Assembly: GCA_035270785.1 (NCBI GenBank)
Contig: DATESN010000115.1
Coordinates: forward strand, 1 to 25,033
Length of the DNA: 25,033 nt
Origin: DATESN01 sp035270785
Lineage (GTDB): Bacteria > Bacillota > Clostridia > Lachnospirales > Lachnospiraceae
Reading direction: 5' to 3'
Positions 8,099 through 15,144 of this stretch are shown in pieces; the stretch's first letter is position 1; the number at the start of each line of letters is the position of its first letter. The notes under the pieces are model-generated. The model ran no database searches and was not told the origin of the DNA. It saw only the letters and a program-made list of their open reading frames with translations. The translations under genes were made by a program, and so were the position numbers.

Positions 8099-8427
8099 TT
8101 TACAACATTCCTCCACTTGGTATTTAAATATATATCGGAATAATGCTTACAAATGTTTACGATAGGTCATTTGTCTGTGCTATCAGGTATTGATGGTTTA
8201 ATTTATTGGTAGGTAGTCTTAAGATTATCTACCATATTTTTATTCTTAAGTCTAAAGATTATGCTTTGAAAATGATCGCAGAATATTAATTAACCAAGAT
8301 AGATAGTGGATTTGCGTTAAAAAGAATGTTAAAATCTATATATTAGATTAATAAACAGAAAAATTAAATTTTGCATTTACAAAATGAAAAGAGAATAGGA
8401 AAGATGCTAGTCTATGAAGGAGAAGAA
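8099..8427. other. Divergent intergenic region with one strong palindrome
   Basis: This spacer separates two divergent genes and must hold both promoters. I see several AT-rich hexamers but no promoter I would defend. Besides the palindrome at 8208-8233, listed separately, no gene-like frame was found. Confidence 0.5.
8208..8233. promoter_or_regulatory. 26-nt palindrome, possible operator or hairpin
   Basis: The sequence reads the same on both strands apart from two positions where the RNA would form G-U pairs. It has no loop (centre CTTAAG), which fits a dimeric-repressor operator better than a terminator. A T-rich run (8235-8243) follows on the + strand. Its place between two divergent genes suggests control of one or both. 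The binding factor is unknown. Confidence 0.4.
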
Positions 8428-9177
8428 ATGATGAAATGTGGCGAATATTTAAAAAAGTATAAGAGTATTATAGTTTTTGATTGTGAAACAAATGGTTTGG
8501 ACTTTAATACCTGCCAAATCATTGAATTGGCTGCCATTAAAATTGGTATAGATATAAATGGTGATATGTTTGTTGAAAAAGAATTTGATAAATTCATATC
8601 CCTTCCAGAAGGGAAAAGGCTCCCTAGTAAGATTATTGAACTGACTGGAATATCAGATAACATGTTAAAAAACGAAGGGTTTGCTAAAGATGTGATTGCA
8701 AGAGAATTTCTTGAACTAGTTGATGGTTCAACCTTACTAATTGCCCATAATGCCCAATTCGATGCATTATTCTTATTATCTTTATTAAAAGGATATGATT
8801 TTCCAAGCTTTGATTATTTAGATACATTGACAATTTTTAAAGACAGACGAGCATACCCACATAAATTATCTGACGCGATCATAGCTTATGGTTTAGAGAA
8901 TAAAGTGATTAATAGTCATAGAGCAATTGATGACGTATGTGCATTAATGGAAGTTTTAAAAGAGATGATTATGGAAAGGGATGACATACATACGTATATT
9001 AATATATTTGGATATAATCCGAAATTTGGAGTGAGTGGAAAGAAGATAACGGGGATTCAATATGCAGCACATAAATATAACAATGATATGACGGATGAAA
9101 ATAATACCTTACCAGCATTATTAGATAAAAAACAAGACGTATATACCCAGCTATCATTTGGGTCTGACCTGATATAA
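8428..9177 (+). CDS. DEDDh 3'-5' exonuclease, DnaQ-like
   Basis: This 249-aa protein shows all three exonuclease motifs of the DnaQ/epsilon superfamily: ExoI FDCETNGLD (D18, E20), ExoII HNAQFD (D112) and ExoIII HRAIDD (H164, D169), giving the DEDDh metal-binding set. Such proteins remove nucleotides from 3' ends of DNA or RNA. It lacks a polymerase or UvrC-like fusion, so proofreading, repair or RNA trimming are all possible. The start at 8428 is preceded by AAGGAGA; an in-frame extension back to 8371 has no comparable ribosome site. A tail of about 70 residues after ExoIII has no recognised domain. It is transcribed away from the hypothetical gene at 8098. Confidence 0.9.
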   Translation: MMKCGEYLKKYKSIIVFDCETNGLDFNTCQIIELAAIKIGIDINGDMFVEKEFDKFISLPEGKRLPSKIIELTGISDNMLKNEGFAKDVIAREFLELVDGSTLLIAHNAQFDALFLLSLLKGYDFPSFDYLDTLTIFKDRRAYPHKLSDAIIAYGLENKVINSHRAIDDVCALMEVLKEMIMERDDIHTYINIFGYNPKFGVSGKKITGIQYAAHKYNNDMTDENNTLPALLDKKQDVYTQLSFGSDLI

Positions 9178-9236
9178 CAATAAAAAAGCACAGATGGAAT
9201 TATTAGACCTATTTCGCTTTAAAACAGAAAGCACAA

Positions 9237-9347
9237 ATGTATGAATTTAATTTGGACCATGTACTACTAGATAAAATAGAAAAGAATAATTCAAAATATC
9301 CCTTAGACAAAGTGAAAGGAAAAAATCAAAAATATACAGAATATTAG
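9237..9347 (+). pseudogene. Small unassigned ORF or gene remnant
   Basis: A 36-codon frame starts at 9237 and can be read back in frame to about 9204 without a start codon. Its product, rich in Lys, Asp and Asn (MYEFNLDHVLLDKIEKNN...), has protein-like composition but no ribosome site, and I recognise no family. It may be the eroded end of a lost gene or chance. Confidence 0.2.
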
Positions 9348-9382
9348 TTCCAGACGGTATATATAAAAGGAGGAGGTACAAA

Positions 9383-10219
9383 ATGATAAGAACGATACGA
9401 AAAGTAATGCAAGGTACAACCCAGTATGATGGAGCGGGTGTAAAATTGGTACGCTTAATCGGGTATTCTACTGTGGAAGAGTTTGATCCCTTTTTAATGC
9501 TAGACGCTTTTGATTCAGAAGATCCAGAAGACTATGTCAATGGATTTCCTTGGCATCCACATCGTGGAATTGAGACGGTAACGTATCTAATAAAAGGTGA
9601 TATAGAACATGAAGATAGCCTGGGAAATAAGGGAAGTATTTTGGACGGATGTTGCCAATGGATGACAGCAGGAAGTGGAATCATGCATCAGGAAATGCCA
9701 AAGTGTTCGGAGAGGATGCTGGGGGTCCAACTTTGGTTAAATCTACCTAAAAAGGACAAAATGACAGCGTCACAATATCGTGATATTAAAGCAGATATGG
9801 TACCTGAAATTTACGAGGAAAATTGTTCTGTTAGAATTATTTCCGGATCTTATAAAAATGCAAAAGGGGCAATTCAGGGAGACTACGTAAAAACATTATT
9901 TTTGGATGTGGATATGAAACCTGGTGCACAGTGGAAGCTGCAAACGGACCATGAAAACAAACTCTTTGTTTATATTGTGGAAGGAGAAGGCTGGTTTGAA
10001 GAATCCAAGGAAAACCTCCAAATGAGTAGGAGAGCTATTCTTTTTAATAGTGGGGATGAGCTTATGGTAAGAGCATCGGAAAAAGGAATGCGATTATTTG
10101 TATTTGCTGGAAAACCGCTTCAAGAACCAGTTGCATGGGGCGGACCTATTGTAATGAATACCAGTCAAGAGCTGGATCTGGCCTTCCAGGAAATTGAGGA
10201 CGGTACATTTATTAAGTAA
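9383..10219 (+). CDS. Pirin family protein (cupin)
   Basis: This 278-aa protein is typical of bacterial pirins. The bicupin fold carries the metal-binding set in WHPHRGIETVTY (H58, H60) and GSGIMHQEMP (H102, E104), the same spacing as in human pirin. The C-terminal cupin includes the GGPIVMNT element near the end. Some bacterial members have quercetin 2,3-dioxygenase activity; others act as redox-linked regulators, and sequence does not decide which. The start has a strong AGGAGGAGG at 9369-9377. It appears monocistronic, with no clear terminator after it. Confidence 0.93.
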   Translation: MIRTIRKVMQGTTQYDGAGVKLVRLIGYSTVEEFDPFLMLDAFDSEDPEDYVNGFPWHPHRGIETVTYLIKGDIEHEDSLGNKGSILDGCCQWMTAGSGIMHQEMPKCSERMLGVQLWLNLPKKDKMTASQYRDIKADMVPEIYEENCSVRIISGSYKNAKGAIQGDYVKTLFLDVDMKPGAQWKLQTDHENKLFVYIVEGEGWFEESKENLQMSRRAILFNSGDELMVRASEKGMRLFVFAGKPLQEPVAWGGPIVMNTSQELDLAFQEIEDGTFIK

Positions 10220-10429
10220 ATTTTTATTGAATATATTTTGTTTATATTGATAAGTAGTATCCTTCTAAAGCTGACAGCATCAAAACTTCAGTTAATGCTA
10301 GGGGTCTTAAATGCAATCTATAGGTAGCTTATCGTGAGAAATTTGTGGTGTAAGGGTAGCATAATATTTTTATAAAGAATAACACAACTAAAAATTCAAT
10401 ATTTACAATAGGAAACATGCAGGGGAAAT
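10220..10429. other. Non-coding stretch after the pirin gene
   Basis: I found no gene, clear promoter or terminator. A five-base inverted match (AGCAT with ATGCT, around 10277-10300) is too weak to call. The stretch leads into the decayed locus that follows. Confidence 0.4.
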
Positions 10430-10852
10430 GTGTATGGTATCGGGCATATAAATGAATATGTTACAAAAATGCGCGAAGTAGATGATGTACCAGGAATGTT
10501 CTAGAGCCATTAGGAATGGATAATAGTTATTGAAAAGGTAAAGATCGGGTTTTTTGTAGATGGAAATTCACTAGTGTATTTATTCAGCATAATTTGTTGT
10601 CTCATTGAACTTTATGTAGGAATTAACTTATGGGAAAGAAGGAGTAAGATAAAAAAATAAAATAAGAAAATATGCAGTTGCTAAGGCTATTTTTCTTTTC
10701 TACTAGCTATCATAATTGCGACATTTCCTTATCTATTGCATTATAATTATTTAATGATAGTAGTTTGGTATTCACCATGCCTGCAAGTTGCAATGATGGG
10801 TAGTGTAATATGTTTGTTAGGATATGCTATAAAATGTATAAGAAGTATCTAA
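10430..10852 (+). pseudogene. Decayed small membrane-protein locus
   Basis: Protein-like pieces appear in shifting frames. A GTG-led frame at 10430-10504 ends in REVDDVPGMF; a frame around 10511-10651 gives the hydrophobic stretch YLFSIICCLIELYVGI; and another, ending at a TAA at 10850-10852, gives LLAIIIATFPYLLHYN and then GSVICLLGYAIKCIRSI. No single frame joins them and most lack start codons, so this looks like an eroded gene for a small protein with three or more membrane segments. A terminator directly downstream on the same strand supports a former gene. Low-complexity AT-rich DNA can mimic hydrophobic segments, hence the modest confidence. Confidence 0.4.
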
Positions 10853-10869
10853 GCCAACTAAAGTAAATC

Positions 10870-10906
10870 TCCCGTATACCATAAACAGTATGCGGGAGAT
10901 TTTTTG
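10870..10906 (+). terminator. Rho-independent terminator
   Basis: CTCCCGTATAC pairs with GTATGCGGGAG (11 bp, one G-U) around a short loop, followed by ATTTTTT on the + strand. It ends the decayed + strand locus. The reverse strand is followed by AGATTTACTTT, so it could also weakly stop transcripts of the small - strand gene at 10910-11026. Confidence 0.8.
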
Positions 10907-10909
10907 AAA

Positions 10910-11026
10910 CTAATATGTTTTCTTGGCTTTTTTTACTGATTTTTTAACGGTTGATGTTGGATCAGAAACAACTTTTTCTGCTTTTGGTTTTTTTGTTTCT
11001 CTTGTTTTTGTACTTTTTTCTGCCAT
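10910..11026 (-). CDS. Small lysine-rich basic protein, 38 aa
   Basis: On the - strand an ATG at 11026 follows a nearly perfect Shine-Dalgarno sequence, GGAGGTGAT, 4 nt upstream. The 38-codon product begins MAEKSTKTRETKKPKAEK and ends VKKSVKKAKKTY: about a third Lys, no aromatic residue except the final Tyr, no hydrophobic core. The composition resembles histone-H1-like or disordered nucleic-acid-binding tails. Similar Lys/Ala/Thr-rich N-termini occur on small uncharacterised Lachnospiraceae proteins (my recollection, perhaps DUF6465), so this could be a stand-alone tail or a truncated member. The strong ribosome site and intact frame favour a real gene. Confidence 0.6.
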   Translation of the reverse strand: MAEKSTKTRETKKPKAEKVVSDPTSTVKKSVKKAKKTY

Positions 11027-11265
11027 AGGAATCACCTCCATGTTCATAGTCTCTTTGTGCCTGCCATACAATTTTGGCTAATTTATTATCTGCCTTTATT
11101 ACAAACTTTGTATTGAGGCCGATATTAATAAATGAACATTTTCCATAACGACCATCGATCTTTTACAGATATTAATAATGATATCATAGTTTGTATACAC
11201 TAACAACTGGATAACGACAAATACGTTGGAATAAATAAAAATTAATAAAAATAAAATTAAAAAAA
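11027..11265. other. Intergenic stretch upstream of the sigma-factor gene
   Basis: This stretch must hold the promoter of the small - strand gene. One - strand frame stays open across about 60 codons from near 11170 into that gene's region, but it has no start codon. The rest is very AT-rich, with A-runs before the sigma-factor promoter. Confidence 0.4.
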
Positions 11266-11300
11266 TCAAACTTTTTAATACTAAAAATCATCTATATAAT
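11266..11300 (+). promoter_or_regulatory. Candidate promoter of the ECF sigma operon
   Basis: TCAAACTTTTT at 11266-11276 resembles the AAC-containing -35 element of ECF promoters (SigV-type TGAAACTTTT). 17 nt after AAAC comes CATCTA at 11289-11294, close to a CGTC-type -10 box. This would fit autoregulation. A TATAAT at 11295-11300 is an alternative sigma-A -10, but no good -35 stands at the right distance. Confidence 0.4.
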
Positions 11301-11351
11301 ATACACCTAAATAAGCAAATGCATAAAATAAATAAACAAGGGAGGAAGGAC

Positions 11352-11843
11352 ATGGAAGAAACATATGAAAGTATAGTAGATTATATCCTTGCAAATCAGA
11401 ATAAATTTTATAGAATTGCCTACACGTATGTGTATAGCAAGGAGCATGCCTTAGATATTGTACAAAATGCAATTTGTAAAGCACTTACAAATTATGGAAC
11501 ACTCCGTAACCCAGACGCAATAAAGACCTGGTTTTATCGGATTTTAGTTAATGAGAGTCTGCAATATAAGCGAGCAAATCAAAGGGAAATTTCTACAGAT
11601 GTGAGTATGTTGAAGGAAGAGGGGTATGTGGAATCGGGATTTGAAAGGGAGGATGATATATTCCTGGCAATCCAGACACTAAGTAAGGAACAGCACACGG
11701 TTATTATTTTACACTATCTTGAGCAATTAACTTTAAAGGAAATAGCAAAAGTGACAAAGACACATCTAAGTACTGTGAAATCTAGGTTGTATGCAGCACT
11801 TGAAAAGTTGCGGAAAGATATGGAGGGATATCAATATGAGTAA
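11352..11843 (+). CDS. ECF-family RNA polymerase sigma factor
   Basis: This 163-aa sigma-70 protein has only regions 2 and 4. Region 2 (about 12-75) includes the helix with HALDIVQNAICKALTNY and the WFYRILVNES segment; region 4 (about 108-155) includes LSKEQHTVIILHYLEQLTLK and the helix-turn-helix with HLSTVKSRLYAALEKLRK. It directs polymerase to a small regulon and is normally held by the anti-sigma factor encoded next to it. I chose the ATG at 11352 because of GGGAGGAAGG upstream; a longer frame back to 11319 lacks one. The gene overlaps the anti-sigma gene by 8 nt. The partner's RsiV-like domains suggest the SigV class. Confidence 0.93.
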   Translation: MEETYESIVDYILANQNKFYRIAYTYVYSKEHALDIVQNAICKALTNYGTLRNPDAIKTWFYRILVNESLQYKRANQREISTDVSMLKEEGYVESGFEREDDIFLAIQTLSKEQHTVIILHYLEQLTLKEIAKVTKTHLSTVKSRLYAALEKLRKDMEGYQYE

Positions 11844-12756
11844 AGTGGAAGAAGGAAAAGATAGATACGATAAGATTGAAATTCCAGAGGAATTAAAAGG
11901 AAGAGTAAAGCAGGCGATTGTGTCTGTTAATAAGGAGAAGATCGTGAAAGAGACGAATAACAATCAAAAGAAAAAGATACATGATTTTAGGGGAAACCTA
12001 ATGAGAATCGCAGCGGTCATTGTTATTATAACAACCGTGGGGCTAAATACCAGTCAAGCATTTGCCCAAGGAATGAAGGATATCCCAGTGATAGGCGGGT
12101 TGTTTGAGATACTGACGATCCGCTCCTACGAAAGTCATGAGGATAATGAAAATATTTCCGTTAAGGTACCGTCGGCACAGATTGAGGACGAGTATGAAAC
12201 ACAAGAAACGAAAGTATTCGTTGAGGATGTGAACGACAGAATTCAAAAGATTGTGGACAACTATGTAGCAGACGCCCAAAAGAGAACGGATGAATATAAG
12301 CAAGCTTTTTTAGAGACAGGCGGCACAGAAGAAGAGTGGACAGAACGAGACATAGATATTAATGTTGATTATGAAATTAAATATCAGGACGATAAAAGAG
12401 TGTCTTTCGTGCTAACAGGATATGAGAGTTGGGTAAATTTTTCACAGACACAAGTTTATTTTAACCTGGACCTAAATACGAATCGTGAGATTACCTTACA
12501 AGATCTGTTGGGAAAAGAGTATATAAAAATTGCAAACGAACAGATTATCGCACAGATAGAAGAGCAAAGTAAGAATGAAGGTTTTATATATTGGGGATAT
12601 GGTGAAGCAGTGGAAATGGCGGATGAAGGATTTAAGACAATTGACCCACAAACTCCATTTTATATGAATAAGGCAGGTAATCCAGTCATTTGTTTTGAAA
12701 AGTATTCCATTGGTCCTGGCTATATGGGAGTACAAGAGTTTGAAATTCAAAAATAA
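11836..12756 (+). CDS. Membrane anti-sigma factor, RsiV-like (DUF3298)
   Basis: This 306-aa protein has a cytoplasmic N-terminus of about 55 residues for holding the sigma factor, one membrane segment (about 56-77, AAVIVIITTVGL), and a large outer part. The post-membrane motif AFAQGMKDIPVIGGLFE is typical of the DUF4179-type linker, and the last 100 residues (ITLQDLLGKEY, then FYMNKAGNPVICFEKYSIGP) match DUF3298. The same layout occurs in Bacillus subtilis RsiV, whose outer domain binds lysozyme and is then cleaved to free SigV. The ATG overlaps the sigma gene stop by 8 nt (ATGAGTAA), so translation is coupled. The ligand here is inferred, not shown. Confidence 0.88.
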   Translation: MSKVEEGKDRYDKIEIPEELKGRVKQAIVSVNKEKIVKETNNNQKKKIHDFRGNLMRIAAVIVIITTVGLNTSQAFAQGMKDIPVIGGLFEILTIRSYESHEDNENISVKVPSAQIEDEYETQETKVFVEDVNDRIQKIVDNYVADAQKRTDEYKQAFLETGGTEEEWTERDIDINVDYEIKYQDDKRVSFVLTGYESWVNFSQTQVYFNLDLNTNREITLQDLLGKEYIKIANEQIIAQIEEQSKNEGFIYWGYGEAVEMADEGFKTIDPQTPFYMNKAGNPVICFEKYSIGPGYMGVQEFEIQK

Positions 12757-12828
12757 TGTTCTTGAATCTTTAAGACCAGTAGTTGAAGTTAATTTATTAA
12801 ATTCAATTATCTTTTTTAAAAAAACGTC

Positions 12829-12857
12829 TTGATTTTTGCCACAGAGAGTGATAATCT
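12829..12857 (+). promoter_or_regulatory. Likely sigma-A promoter of enolase
   Basis: TTGATT (12829-12834) and TAATCT (12852-12857) are separated by 17 nt and lie about 48 nt before the enolase start. Both hexamers are good but not perfect matches to the consensus. Confidence 0.55.
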
Positions 12858-12904
12858 AAGGTTAGCAATAACTAACTGCGAAAAAGTCATTTGGAGGTAA
12901 ATGG

Positions 12905-14203
12905 ATGAAAGGTTTAATCATTAGTGATGTAAAAGCAAGAGAAATAATTGATTCAAGAGGTAATCCAACGGTAGAGGCAGAGGTTATATTATGTGACGGG
13001 ACTGTGGGAATTGGAGCATCACCTAGCGGAGCATCCACAGGGATTTTTGAGGCATTAGAATTAAGAGATAATGATCCTAAACGTTTTAATGGAAAAGGTG
13101 TTAGCCAAGCGGTACATAATATAAACACAACAATCAAAGAAGTTCTTGTAGGAAAAGATAGTAGCGATATTTATGCAATTGATAAGATAATGATAGAAGC
13201 AGATGGTACAAAAGACAAATCAAATCTAGGGGCTAATGCTATTTTAGCTGTTTCCATTGCCGCATGTAGGGCAGCAGCAAAATCACTAGGAATTCCACTT
13301 TATCGTTTTCTTGGAGGTGTAAATGCCAATGTATTGCCTGTTCCTATGATGAACATTTTAAATGGTGGTGCCCATGCAACAAATACAGTGGATACCCAGG
13401 AATTTATGATTATGCCAGTTGGAGCAAAAAGCTTCACAGAAGGATTAAGATGGTGTACGGAAGTATTTCATAAGTTAGCTGGTATTTTAAAAGAAAAGGG
13501 ATTAGCTACTTCTGTAGGTGATGAGGGTGGATTTGCTCCAGACCTAGCTAGTGATGAAGAAACAATAGAAGTAATTCTAGAAGCTATTAAAAAAGCAGAC
13601 TACATACCAGGAGAAGATTTTGTAATTGCTATGGATGCCGCTGCTAGCGAATGGAAAGGCAATGGAGTAGGCAACTATCATATGCCTAAACGCGGGGTAG
13701 ACTATACATCCAGAGAATTAATTGATCACTGGAAATCTCTTTGTGAAAAATATCCAATCTACTCTCTTGAGGATGCATTAGATGAAGAAGACTGGGAGGG
13801 TTGGAAGATCCTTACAGAAGAACTTGGAGATAAGGTTCAATTAGTGGGAGATGACTTATTTGTAACCAATACAGAAAGATTAGCAAAAGGAATTGAACTT
13901 GGCTGTGGTAATTCTATCCTTATTAAACTAAATCAAATTGGATCTGTTTCAGAAACACTAGAAGCAATTAAGATGGCTCACAAAGCAGGTTTTACCGCCA
14001 TTATTTCCCATCGCTCTGGCGAAACAGAAGACACAACCATTGCTGATTTAGCTGTAGCACTTAATGCCGGACAGATAAAAACAGGAGCACCAAGTAGAAG
14101 CGAACGTGTAGCAAAATACAACCAATTAATTCGTATTGAGGAAGAGTTGGGAAGTTCCGTGGTATATAGAAAAAAGGAAGCATTTAATTTTAAGAAATCC
14201 TGA
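12905..14203 (+). CDS. eno: Enolase (phosphopyruvate hydratase)
   Basis: This 432-aa protein is the usual length of bacterial enolase, which converts 2-phosphoglycerate to phosphoenolpyruvate in glycolysis. Signatures include AREIIDSRGNPTVE at the N-terminus, GASTGIFEALELRD (substrate loop), GDEGGFAP with the catalytic Glu, YSLEDALDEEDW, VGDDLFVTN, the ILIKLNQIGS lysine motif, and SHRSGETEDT near the end. All expected catalytic residues (Glu, Lys, and the Mg-binding Asp/Glu set) appear present. GGAGG lies upstream at 12892-12896. It has its own promoter and terminator. Oddly it stands apart from other glycolysis genes, and its stop codon sits in a 14-nt tandem repeat. Confidence 0.98.
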   Translation: MKGLIISDVKAREIIDSRGNPTVEAEVILCDGTVGIGASPSGASTGIFEALELRDNDPKRFNGKGVSQAVHNINTTIKEVLVGKDSSDIYAIDKIMIEADGTKDKSNLGANAILAVSIAACRAAAKSLGIPLYRFLGGVNANVLPVPMMNILNGGAHATNTVDTQEFMIMPVGAKSFTEGLRWCTEVFHKLAGILKEKGLATSVGDEGGFAPDLASDEETIEVILEAIKKADYIPGEDFVIAMDAAASEWKGNGVGNYHMPKRGVDYTSRELIDHWKSLCEKYPIYSLEDALDEEDWEGWKILTEELGDKVQLVGDDLFVTNTERLAKGIELGCGNSILIKLNQIGSVSETLEAIKMAHKAGFTAIISHRSGETEDTTIADLAVALNAGQIKTGAPSRSERVAKYNQLIRIEEELGSSVVYRKKEAFNFKKS

Positions 14204-14235
14204 TAATGAAATCCTGATAAAGAAATCAAGATAAA
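14194..14235 (+). repeat. 14-nt tandem repeat at the enolase stop codon
   Basis: Three units: GAAATCCTGATAAT, GAAATCCTGATAAA and GAAATCAAGATAAA, then a fourth degenerate start at 14236. The first unit contains the enolase stop codon. The first two differ only at the last base, suggesting a recent slippage duplication. Confidence 0.85.
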
Positions 14236-14270
14236 GAAATATTTAAAGTAGATAAAAAATGTTTCAAAAA

Positions 14271-14300
14271 ATGCGGCCACGTTTGATGGTCGCATTTTTT
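14271..14300 (+). terminator. Enolase terminator
   Basis: ATGCGGCCA pairs with TGGTCGCAT (9 bp, one G-U) around a 7-nt loop and is followed by TTTTT. It stands 67 nt after the enolase stop. Confidence 0.85.
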
Positions 14301-14327
14301 ATGGCATTGATGTGAAACCGCATAATG

Positions 14328-14351
14328 AACCTAGCAACCTAGCAACCTAAT
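14328..14351. repeat. 8-nt tandem repeat (AACCTAGC x3)
   Basis: Two perfect AACCTAGC units at 14328-14343 are followed by a diverged AACCTAAT. It lies between the enolase terminator and the HAD phosphatase gene, with no known role. Confidence 0.75.
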
Positions 14352-14487
14352 AATAAAAACAACGAGTACAATAAATAATCTCGCAGATAACAGCAATCAA
14401 GAATATAATAGTATGGAATTGGTGAATATTGATATATAATTAGATAAAATATATTTTAATACAAATATATAAAAGAAAGGATGCCTT

Positions 14488-15144
14488 ATGAAAAAACCAT
14501 ATGTTTTTATATCAGATTTTGATGGTACGTTATCTACGAAGGATTTTTATCAAATCATTATGGATGAATATTTAGGTGATGAAGGAAAAAGATTATTTGA
14601 AGATTGGAAAGCCGGAAAGTATATGGATAAGGATTTTCTGAATAAAATATATAGTTCCATTAATCGTAATGAAGAAGAGATTATGGAGGATATAATGAGG
14701 ATTCAGTTAGATGATGGAGCCAATGATTTTATAGACCATGTTAAAACGTCTGGCGGTGAATTTGTAATAGCCAGTGCAGGAACTAGTTATTATATTGAGC
14801 GATTGCTAGAAAAATATCAGATTAGAGACGTTAAGGTATATTCCAATCCAGGTGTTTACAAGGATAGAGGCATCCATCTTCAAATTGATCCATCTGACAA
14901 ATATTATTCTAAACGTTATGGAATAGATAAGGCTAAAATAGTAGAAGAATATAAAAAGAAATATCAAAAAGTGTTTTATGCAGGGGATAGTCAACCAGAT
15001 GTAGCAGCTTGTAAAATTGCAGATATTGCATTTGCAAAATCAAAGTTAATAGATTTGCTTGAATCGGAAGGAGTTCCATGTATTCCCGTGTTAACCTATC
15101 AAGATATTGAAGATTATTTACGGAAAGAAGGTGTATTATATTGA
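14488..15144 (+). CDS. HAD-IB family phosphatase, MtnX-like
   Basis: This 218-aa protein is a HAD hydrolase. It has motif I DFDGTLS (nucleophile D10, acid D12), motif II IASAG (S96), a conserved Lys near KAKIV (K148 or K150), and motif IV YAGDSQPDVAA (D167, D171). The helical cap between motifs I and II and the overall length fit the MtnX-like HAD-IB group of small-molecule phosphatases. The substrate cannot be read from sequence. Because the next gene overlaps it by 4 nt and encodes a glycerol-1-phosphate dehydrogenase-like enzyme, a polyol phosphate such as glycerol-1-phosphate is a reasonable inference. AGAAAGG precedes the start. Confidence 0.9.
   Translation: MKKPYVFISDFDGTLSTKDFYQIIMDEYLGDEGKRLFEDWKAGKYMDKDFLNKIYSSINRNEEEIMEDIMRIQLDDGANDFIDHVKTSGGEFVIASAGTSYYIERLLEKYQIRDVKVYSNPGVYKDRGIHLQIDPSDKYYSKRYGIDKAKIVEEYKKKYQKVFYAGDSQPDVAACKIADIAFAKSKLIDLLESEGVPCIPVLTYQDIEDYLRKEGVLY

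Noticed and set aside
8371..8427. Longer N-terminus for the DEDDh exonuclease
   Set aside because: The region has no ribosome site and the added residues carry no family feature; the ATG at 8428 has AAGGAGA at good spacing.
10277..10300. Terminator after the pirin gene
   Set aside because: The stem is only five bases, the loop is long and no T-run follows.
11295..11300. TATAAT as a housekeeping promoter for the sigma operon
   Set aside because: No acceptable -35 hexamer lies 16-18 nt upstream; the ECF-type reading of the same stretch fits better, though weakly.
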